Origin: Fennellomyces sp. T-0311
Lineage: Eukaryota; Mucoromycota; Mucoromycetes; Mucorales; Lichtheimiaceae
Assembly: GCA_025266875.1 (NCBI GenBank)
Contig: JALLLT010000005.1
Coordinates: 744,001 to 808,000, forward strand
DNA: 64,000 nucleotides
Direction of reading: 5' to 3'
Each line of letters starts with the position of its first letter. Position 1 is the first letter of the stretch. This document shows positions 55,271-64,000 of this stretch, in pieces. Position numbers and translations under genes: made by a program. Below the pieces are notes generated by a model. That model was not told the DNA's origin. It saw only the letters and a list, made by a program, of their open reading frames with translations, and made no database searches.

Positions 55271-57227
55271 TTTAAACGGTTCTAAAAGCTGAAAAAAGCA
55301 TACTACATCGGATGATTATCCAGTCATACATGCGCGTATTTATGATAGTAACATTCTTTTTGGCTTTCGGAAGGCATCGTTGATTGTAAGTCTGTTTTCT
55401 TCCATTATTCTTTAGATGGAAACCAGTCCTAGACCCTTTTCCTAACTACGTGACATGAGAAGTAGTTTATTAGAATCCCTTATTTTTTGCACATGTCATC
55501 AATATTTCAATACCACGGAATGGATATAGTTGTATCCTTTACTTCAACGTGATGTTCTTAACATCTGATACGTATGTACTGTGACTGAGCTGAATTCATT
55601 TGGTGTTAGATAGACAAGGCATACACATATCTGTATATAGCGTACTTAGGGTTTACAGCGAGCTGATTGACAGAGGTAATTTAAATCTCTAATGCCACGG
55701 TGCTTTGATTAACGCACTTTCCCTGAAAAAGAAGATTGTGGGTCAGTGCTGTAGTTTACTTATTGGCTTTTTTTCAACTGTCAAATTCACTGCTACGAGG
55801 TGACATACGGTTCAATAACATCTGTATGCCATTAGTAAAAGGCCATTGGGCGATATAAGTTAGTATTACCCATGTTTATCTTAGAAGCCATCACCGTACG
55901 CTAGAGCAGCCTGTGTCTCTTAGCGTTAATATCCGAGTTTCGGAATCCGAATTACTTGTCCGTCTCTCAAGCTTCGCTCAAGTTTTAGCGCATTTAGCAG
56001 TAAATGGTTTTGCTTCAGAGAGCAACAAGGAGAACGTTCAAGCACTGTAAAATGCAAAAGGATGGAACACTCAAGCAAGTACTTTTTTTTTGCTTGACTG
56101 ATTATCTCGTGCTTAGCTGCATGGAAACCTTCCACTCACCATATCCTTGTGCACATCCTTATTTTGTACGCGATGTACTTCGGTAAAAAAAAACCTCACA
56201 CTCAAAGTAAACACTTGGCAAACAAAACTTTCAGTTTTGATAATAGGCAGAATTTCTAACAACTGCTTAAATTCTACGTAAAAAGTTATCGATACAAACC
56301 GTATTTAAAGCTAAAGCAAAGCTACATGAGCTTTCTTATCTTATCCCGAACGTTCAGCATGTTATTAAGGTTATTTTTGCCAAGCTGATAAGGAAAAACA
56401 AATGTCGGACATAGAGCATATGTGCCTCGGCCATCGTCCTCTCCTTCTATACGAATTCGAACGTAGCGACATAAACTAAGCATGCTTGTTTTTAACTGCC
56501 TGTATGCGGTCACCGTCGCTCATGTCTAAAGATCTTACCTGCTTTTTTTTCATCGTCCGTCTCACTTCATTACTGCACAATTAACATCCAGATATTTTAG
56601 CCGAAGCAAAGCGACGTTGTGGTCAAACTGATATTTCATCCGCAAACAGTAGTTTGCTTATAAAGAAGTTTGCGCTACATAGTCCGTACAGCCCATCGGA
56701 AAGTCAGATAAACTTCTTTGCAATCCAAATCGGACTTGCGTGCTTGCTCGTTGTTTCATTGAGCCGCTGAGCTTCTTCCGGATGAACCTCTCGAATTCAC
56801 CGCCGTACATAAACTCAAAGGAATTGCAGTTTAGGCGTGTTTTAGAAGCGAATCGGGTGGTACTATTGCGGCTCATCATTTACCTACCAGAGCTTTCAAT
56901 GGCTCCGAATATGCGGACTGCGGATCTTTTTTCCTTTGCCTCCACGTTCCTCATGTACATATAACTTTCCTGCTGAAGCAAGTTGCTTTAGCGTGTAACA
57001 GAAAGCTTCTCTTTTCTTCAAGATTGACTGCCGTCATGTCGTCAGACAGAGTGGCTGTAATATCAGATATCGCGAGCATATTCATCCTTTAACTATATGA
57101 ATATTGACAACTGGGCATGTTTTGGGACAATGACCAACGGTAATAGAATGAAAGGGAGGGGGGTCTGCTTGACAGACTCCGATGTCCTTTCCTGTGTGCG
57201 ACACCTTTCAATAGACGCGAGTTCACC

Positions 57228-57673
57228 ATGCCACAGGGGAAACTAAACTACATTCGTGCCAGAAGAAACAAGACCATTGTCTTTCTGTGCTATGAAACAC
57301 GCGACACAATTGAGTCCATTAAGCAGAAATTGTGTGATGCCCAACCAGGCTGCGACAAATCGGCAGATCAAGTCCGTCTTTACAGCCGACGATCGGATCA
57401 GTACACATTATTGAATGATGCCGATTCGGTGACGGATGCTGGCTTGCAGAGTGATTCAGATATCTATTTTGTCTACTATGACCAAGGTAAGATGGTAGAC
57501 TGTCTTTCGTCCAAGAGGCTCATATTGCGTTCGAAAAAGGAAAATGGGAAGATGTCCATACAGAACCATACGAGCCACTGGATGAGGGTGTAGCTGACGA
57601 GGAGGATGAAGACATTGACATACATGCAGAAATTACCCCAACACGAAGAGAAAAGGGCAAAGGGCGAGCGTAA
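57228..57673 (+). CDS. ELOB: Elongin-B-like ubiquitin-fold protein
   Basis: Two exons (57228-57486, 57540-57673) give 130 residues. Elongin B is a ubiquitin-like protein that pairs with elongin C in Cullin-RING ligases and the elongin transcription factor. The fold is recognisable: basic first strand (YIRARRNKTIVFLCYE), the helix DTIESIKQKLCDAQPG, VRLYSRRSDQYTLLNDADSV, DAGLQSDSDIYFVYYD. The second exon adds WEDVHTEPYEPLDEG and a charged acidic-then-basic tail. Human elongin B is 118 residues. The gene faces LTN1, with stop codons 45 bases apart. A general ubiquitin-like protein is the alternative. Confidence 0.75.
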
Positions 57674-57718
57674 CACGTTCTTTTAATAAACGATCTAAGG
57701 TTATTGTACAGTTGTTGA

Positions 57719-60700
57719 CTAGAATACGGTTCGGCAAAGGGGACAACTGGCCGAGTTGGATGAACGGAACCACTACATTGATCATTAGTTTCCATGGATT
57801 TATCTCGCCGTGCAATAATCCGAACCTTATACAGGCAGCTGGCGTGGAATTTGTTCTTGCACGTGCGGCACTGCTTTGTGGGTATGGATCGATCCTGCGC
57901 GCTGATAATGGAATAGCAGATAGTACAGTCCTCAACGCCATTAAAGTGAAGGTTGACGTTGCGCTTGAATACGGTCAGCGCATCGACGATGTTGCCGTTC
58001 TATAATGAAATGTCGTTAGACAACGTCCTTTCCATGTGCCCGCTCCACTTACCTGTGATCCGATGACTGCTGCCACAGAGAACATCCATCCTCGCCATTG
58101 TTTGTCGCTGACGCCAACCTTTTGTACGCCTTCTACATCTATTTGCCGTAATGGATAGTTGCTTGGAAGTTTAATCGCAATTTGCATATTCTGCTCGTCC
58201 ACACGATAAGTTGCGGTGACCTCGCTTGCTGCCCGAAGCGCCTTTACGGTGAACTCATTGTCGTCATTGTCTTCCAATAATGTCTTGATATCGTCTCGTG
58301 CCACCAAATCAAGCTCATTGTTGATGAGCATAGCGCTAAAGTTCTTTTCTGTGTAGCTGTAATGCCCAGGATTAGTATTGTTGCCCTTTATCTTTGCATG
58401 ATAGTACACATACCTCTCCACACCAATTGTCAGCTGACGATTCTTGCAATCGACCCACCATTGTCTACGCGATAAGACGTATGAGTTGCATCAAGGCGAA
58501 ATAAGCTCCTTCAATCGTACCTTATTAATGATGGGATATTCTTGAGCGACTTAAAGTAGAGATGAGCTGCCAATACTTGATAGCTAACTTCATGAGCAGA
58601 ATCGAAACCTAAACATAGAAGGGTGAGCTATTGTCGAATTTCATATTCCTAACACAAACATACCATCTGGTTCATAAGAGTCAATATCCCAAGGTGTTAG
58701 ATCAAATGGCTGAATTGTATGGCCAACACCAACACCAAGAATCTTAGAAATGAAAGGCATGAGTTGCGAGACTGCGTCGGCATCTTTCAACTGTGCAGTG
58801 TACTCTTGCTTGAGACGGAATGTCTAATGGGTTTTTAATACACGTTTATCCTTTCAGCCGACAAGTTACTTACGATATTGTTAAAATGCTCTAACATCAG
58901 CAACCAGTACAACATGAATCCAAATACTTCATGCAGTGCCTGGTAGAAATTATGAGTTGCTAGATTGGCGAATAACTGTTCAGCCGTACCTGTTCATCCA
59001 ATGGCAATGAGTGCCACTTGGAAATATCGGGAGGGTTAAGGATATTCTCAAAGATGGACTCCTCAATGGTGGCTTTAGTTTCGCTTTCATCTTCTATTAG
59101 AATGGATGAGGAACAGCAAAGATAGATACCCATTAATATCCATACCACTGGTCTGACTAAACTCCAAGCGCACTGACAGATCCTGCACAACGTGAGACAC
59201 ATGAACTTCCAGCAGCTTCAATGCGCACTTTTGTATAGCTTCGTTGGTTGCTTTCAATGAAGTTGCGACCTAATAGTGTTGTTAGTCAAGTCGCAACACT
59301 ACACTCCGGTACAAATACATACATCGGATATCGTGGAAAATTCAAACAAGACACCTGCGGGAATATCTCCACTGAGATCAGCTAGCAATTCTTGATACTT
59401 GGCTCGTGGTTTGGATGGAGTTCCTAACAGAGCAGTTTCTATCTTATCGGATAAGCCTTTGTATTGCACAATTTGATGGCAAGTCTTGCTCACCTCCTTC
59501 CTTAATAAACAGCTTTAACAGAGCTTCATAGAAGCTTGGAGCCTGGTCATTAAGAGCTGAAAGTAAATCTGGGATTCCTTCATACGCCAGTGTTCTCAGG
59601 GTTGCAAATAGCTGAGCTGCATAGTAAATCGTTGGAAGTTCTTCGTCAAGCTCAGAGTCATTGTACTGTACATTTGTGTTAACATCCGACGCTGACGACA
59701 CTTTGTAATAAGAACTTACTGCAAGCCATTCATAGCTTCTTTCCAAGAAAAAGTCCCATTGTCCTCCAGATACATCCTTGACCGACTTGGCGATATTGAT
59801 AAAGAGTTGGGTGAGCTGTGTAACAATATGAGAGCGTCGCTCAGGTGCAAAGTCGTCCAAAGTATGGTCATTGTCGAACCATTTTCGAACTGAAAGCACC
59901 AAATGCATCAAACGCTGGGATGGAATGTCGATAGCGTTACCATGGTCCATCGATGTTGCGTTGAGTAGCACAGTCATATTCCAAGCTGCATGGAATTTTT
60001 AATAGGTCGTAATCTAGGCGATTTAACAATTTACCTTTTCCATTTTCATCATCGAAATCTTGCAAACTTGAAATCCCGGATAGCTTACTTGTCAAATCGC
60101 TCTGCAGATTCTTGTACCCCGTTTCCTGATACAGTTCATCCTTGATAGCATGAAGGACGGCCACCTTGATTGGCAATTTAACTATGAGAAAAGAAAAAGT
60201 TAAGATGGCTGTTGCTATGGTTACAAGTTCACAACTTACGTTCTTTTGATTCAGCCTTCAGGAGGCCTAGCCAGCGCGATACACTGTCACTGCTCAAACC
60301 GACCAGCTTTACTAGTTTACGCAATGCAGTTTCTACGATAACGCCAGACATGACATTGACAAGTGTCACCTCCTCATCCTCATAATTGATGGGTCGCATA
60401 AGATTTTCCACGAAAGAAAGAAGACCGCTGGAAGTATTCTGTGGATTGGTGACATGCGAATACAGGATATTATACCAGTTGTGACCAGGTTCGGTAACCA
60501 AAAGGGTTTCAAAGCGATAATCGAAAATGTAATTTGTTCGTTGAAGGAACTCTAGCACAACTGGTGTGCTCCCTGTCACGCTAGAGTTCCAGATCCGACA
60601 GCTTCCAGGAACATCCAATCCATGCTGACACTCGACATTTGTCAACATGAGGTGCTGCATAACCCATTCGTAGTCATCATGCTCGAAAAATTCGTCTGGA

Positions 60701-63700
60701 CCAACTTGAGTAATATACTCTGCAACAGCAAAGAGAAGACGACCATAGGCGCTTAATCCATAAGAGTCATACGCCACTGCCATCAACTCGTCTTCTTCGA
60801 CCGGTGGTGCTTGCACAAGAGCAATGTATTTGTCCGTGATCGAGAGAGTAAGGAGCTTTGAAGTGAATTGAGCGAATGGTGTACGGAGGGCTTCCCAGTC
60901 TTTCTTGTCGCCCAGTAATGTGATGATTGCGTCTTTGAAGCCTTGATCATTGGCCGTATAGAAACTGTTGATCACGTTGTTCAAACGATCCAGAACAACA
61001 GACGGACTTTGTAACACGGTTAAGCTTTTGTAAAACATTCTCGAAAATAGCAAAACATACCTCTCTGAGCGAGTAACATCAGTGATTGTCCTTTTGACAT
61101 GGGATAGAACGGGCATAAACAAATTTGATCGATAAGACTTATTGTCAACCCCGGGGCCTGCAGCGACTTCGCGCCACAAATCGGATTTCAAGGTAGATGT
61201 TTCCTCATCCGTAGCACTAGTAGCAATCATACGCCACACTGTTGATGCGGCATGGATGATCATTTTGAGACGGTCTTGGCTTTCAACAGGAGCAACATAA
61301 ATTGTCTCAAACACGTCGCTGGGAATCCCGGCCGACGCATCACTGGAAAGAAATTCACGGGCCAGTGATCGGTTTTCCAGAACATTTTCCAGAATTACCA
61401 TGACAGATAGCACACCATCCAGCAACGGTTGATCATAGCTGGTGCCAGGCTTGTGTTGAACAAACTCGCTGAGTTTCTTCTGGAAGCTGGTAACGACAGC
61501 CTTGTACGTTTGTTCCGAAAACAATCGACACGCTAAAGAGTGCGATTAGCATGGACGCACATAATTTCTTTAAAATGACATACATAGATGAAGCTTAAGA
61601 CCAGTGGAGCCTAAATGTTGCAACACATTCTCTGGCACACCCGCGGGAGCAGATAATCTCGAAACAATGTACTTTTCAAACATACTGTCGAGTTCAGCGC
61701 TTTGATAGTCGTCGTCGTTACGTAGCTGGACAAGGTTAGGACACATAACTGCTTGGACCTATGTGTGCTTTACCTGTTCCAAAAAGGCCACTAACGCCTT
61801 AGCCTGTCTGCTGTCATCGTTTTCAATACTTGACAGCTTGCTGATTGCAAGGTTCCACAATTCAATTGCTCCGTCAGCAACGCTAATTCGTGAAATGATA
61901 TCCACATAGACAGCTGCGAACGATTCGAGAGTGCTTTCCGGACCATCGACCAACAGTGGCAGGAGAATCTTGGCTTGCTCGACAATTTCCTAGAACTCTG
62001 TTTAGAGTAAACCCAGACACAGTGTGTCCTTTATATTCACCTTGCGGCTCAATTCATTCAAACAGGACCAGTATTTCATCAACGCTTCGTTAGCGAATAA
62101 AAGGAGTGCATAAGACTTGTCTATAATCGCATGACTGTCAGTATACCCTTCGATTCCTTGAAATTGGGAGCGCTAACCTTTGTAGACCAAGCTTGAAGCC
62201 AGACTGGCCGAGATTAATCGCTTTGCAAGATCAGTAACCTTCGTATAGTATACCGTATCCTTCGTTTCCTCGACTGGTTCAAGGGTACCGCGAATCTCGA
62301 TAAGAAGACTGACAGTCGTACGGCAAAATCCAGAGAAATCCAAACCACTTCCTCTGGGAACAACACAATCAATCATAGGTTGTACTAGTAGTGTCTCTAG
62401 TTCAGTCCAGAACGGAACCATGGAATCTAAATGGTGTTGAGTTGATATTAGTATCAACGAAAAAAAACATCCGGTATGACGAGTGAACCTTTGACACCTT
62501 GTGCAGATGCGAGTACCGAAAGGTGCTTAGCAATGATCGAAATAACCTTTGGATCTGATTTATCTTCTGGATATTCCTTTGACATAGTCACGATGGCTTT
62601 GATCATCCCCAGGAACGCATCGTTAATGAGATAGGTTACGTTATCTGGGTTCGATTTGCTAAGCAAGATAGCAGTTATTCAATTGAACCTAATACTATAT
62701 ACTTGATATACCTTTCGGATGCGGCAGCATAGACGACACATTCTGCATAGGCATTCACGAAAACATCACTGTTAGTTTTGTCGACAAATTCGCATGAAAT
62801 GCCCTTCCAAAAGTTCGTGAACAAATCTTTATAAAAAGACGGTCCACTTTTAATCTATATCAAGCGTTAATAATGATTGAAATGGCTTTCTCACTTTCTG
62901 TTTGTTACCTCAGCTGGTAAATTGGCAAGGATTACCAAAATACTAGGATATCCGATCCTGATAGCACCATTTAGGCCACCACGAAGGAATGTGTGAAACT
63001 TGGGCATGACAGGCTTCTTTTTTCCAGCAATAAGCCATGCTTCAGGAAACTCTGAATAGCTTTTATTAGCTCTTAGTTGTAATCGTTGGGGTTCATATAG
63101 TCTACCTTTTGTCAATAAAAGGACGGCATCCCACATATCTGAAAAGGTTCCAGCCTCTTTCTCGCTCAAAAAACTGGTAAACAAAGCAGGGCAGATTACG
63201 GTCATTCGCGGGGACAACATTCCTGTATTGTCCGCATCCATGTTTATTATCATTCTATATACCGTTACCCGTTTCTTACCTTTCCATTGCATCAGTAGTG
63301 TCTTTATAAGTCGATAGACCGATTTCCTAATGACAGGGCTGCTGTGGCTCGCAAACTTCCAGAGAGTAGAGCTATCGAACAATGCATCGTAGTCCACGGT
63401 GTATTTTTCACGCTCGGCTTGTGGCAGTTTTTCTAATTTTTTTTGTTATTAACGACGTGCCCAAGACCCATTGTCCTTTGGATTTACCAATGATATAGCA
63501 GATGCAATAGACGCAGCATGATATGACTCTGGCAAACTTTGCAGCCATATCTTCTTTGGTCACATGGCGCGGGTCACCTACAGATGGCATTGGCACGAGA
63601 CCATTGACAAGTCCAAATCCACTTACTAAGAGTATCTGGAGTCTTGGATAGAACCATTTCTTTCACATAGTCCAAAATATCCTTCTGACAAAACTCCAGT

Positions 63701-63985
63701 ACGCCCTGTCTCTTGTCCTCTGCAAATACAGTCTAAATCCAGCAAAATTATCAACTTATCATAATAATACCTTGTTCTTCTCTAACTAACCTCAAACGAA
63801 CTCTTTGCTGCGCGAGCGACATCGGGGCTTTGATCAAACATGGTGATCAACCAAGCACCGACAAACTCTTTCAAGTGAGGGGCAAGTTTCTTTTTCGCTT
63901 CTGTCGAAATCAGCTTGTGGACGTTGTTGGCAGCCAAGCGTACGCGTCGATCCACTTCTATCGTAAGCTTCACGTATATTTTGGT
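57719..63985 (-). CDS. LTN1: E3 ubiquitin ligase listerin (LTN1/RKR1), N-terminus outside window
   Basis: At least 26 exons run from 63985 to 57719 (first 63985-63791, largest 61532-60240, last two 57999-57826 and 57772-57719), encoding about 1646 visible residues; the start lies beyond 64000. Listerin tags nascent chains on stalled 60S ribosomes with ubiquitin (ribosome quality control). The first visible exons match the listerin N-terminal HEAT start: VDRRVRLAANNVHKLI, LKEFVGAWLITMFDQSP. Long HEAT-like repeats follow. Near the end come YTEKNFSAMLINNEL and GWMFSVAAVIG (RWD-like region) and the C4HC3 RING: DCTICYSI, QCRTC, FHASCLYKWFRSS and CPLCRTVF. The last intron has a GTTCGG donor. Two stop-free 54-base introns (61060-61007, 59719-59666) leave the frame open if retained. 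Yeast Rkr1 is 1562 residues. Confidence 0.93.
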
Positions 63986-64000
63986 CTAACGACAATACGG

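Larger units (their letters stand above)
53058..57227. other. 4.2-kb AT-rich island with retroelement traces
   Basis: Between MSRA (-) and elongin B (+). AT-rich, with frames mostly under 75 codons. Minus-strand translations show decayed copia-like reverse-transcriptase/RNase-H pieces (55070-55270) and an orphan exon-like block (54221-54353). The right end is the elongin B promoter. Confidence 0.5.

Noticed and set aside
56658..56879. Integrase-like minus frame containing YGGEFERF
   Set aside because: The match to copia integrase is too short to annotate as a feature alone; it is kept only as supporting context for the RNase H relic.

Overview
This window is nuclear DNA from a filamentous fungus, most likely an early-diverging one (Mucoromycota, Mucorales-like). 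The genes are broken by many short introns of about 45-65 bases with GTA(A/T)G-type donors and mostly TAG acceptors. A true E2F transcription factor is present, a family kept by early-diverging fungi and lost from many yeasts. Long homopolymer T/A runs fill introns and spacers. Genus and species cannot be read from the sequence. No prokaryotic operon, CRISPR array, rRNA or convincing tRNA gene was seen. Almost every gene had to be reassembled by hand from exons in different frames; exon joins were chosen so that phases and conserved family motifs agree.

Layout. 1-3.0 kb: no supported gene. 3.0-17.4 kb: compact gene-rich block with a small hypothetical protein (-), mitochondrial translation initiation factor IF2 (-), RNase P/MRP subunit Rpp1/p30 (+), a coiled-coil protein (-), a metaxin-like outer-membrane protein (-), a VPS9-domain Rab5-type exchange factor (-), Ebp2 (+), an orphan multi-pass membrane protein (-) and mitoribosomal protein uS9m (-). 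17.4-33.7 kb: looser, with a disordered hypothetical protein (+), the PKA catalytic subunit (-), an NmrA-like protein (+), Fis1 (+), a large Zn2Cys6 transcription factor (+) and mitoribosomal protein uL1m (+). 33.7-43.9 kb: an isolated cytochrome P450 (-) flanked by AT-rich, gene-free DNA with a possible retroelement relic, then E2F (-). 45.3-53.1 kb: a second compact minus-strand block with an RCC1L-like protein, a Ser/Thr kinase, a hypothetical protein, an M49-type metallopeptidase and methionine sulfoxide reductase A. 53.1-57.2 kb: AT-rich DNA with degenerate Ty1/copia-like coding traces. 57.2-64 kb: elongin-B-like (+) facing the ribosome-quality-control E3 ligase listerin (LTN1, -), whose N-terminus lies outside the right edge.

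Themes. Six genes encode proteins expected in or on mitochondria (IF2, metaxin, uS9m, Fis1, uL1m, RCC1L-like), four of them tied to mitochondrial translation. Several others serve RNA or ribosome metabolism (Rpp1, Ebp2, LTN1). The gene-dense blocks are very tight: start codons 69 bases apart (IF2/Rpp1), two coding tails overlapping by 11 bases, and tandem genes only 52-78 bases apart. No wholly new multi-gene system is evident. The most distinctive observations are the E2F gene with an E2F-type site in its own first intron, very small exons (13 and 23 bases), stop-free 3n introns, a metallopeptidase of the plant/bacterial M49 branch, and retroelement relics confined to the AT-rich islands.
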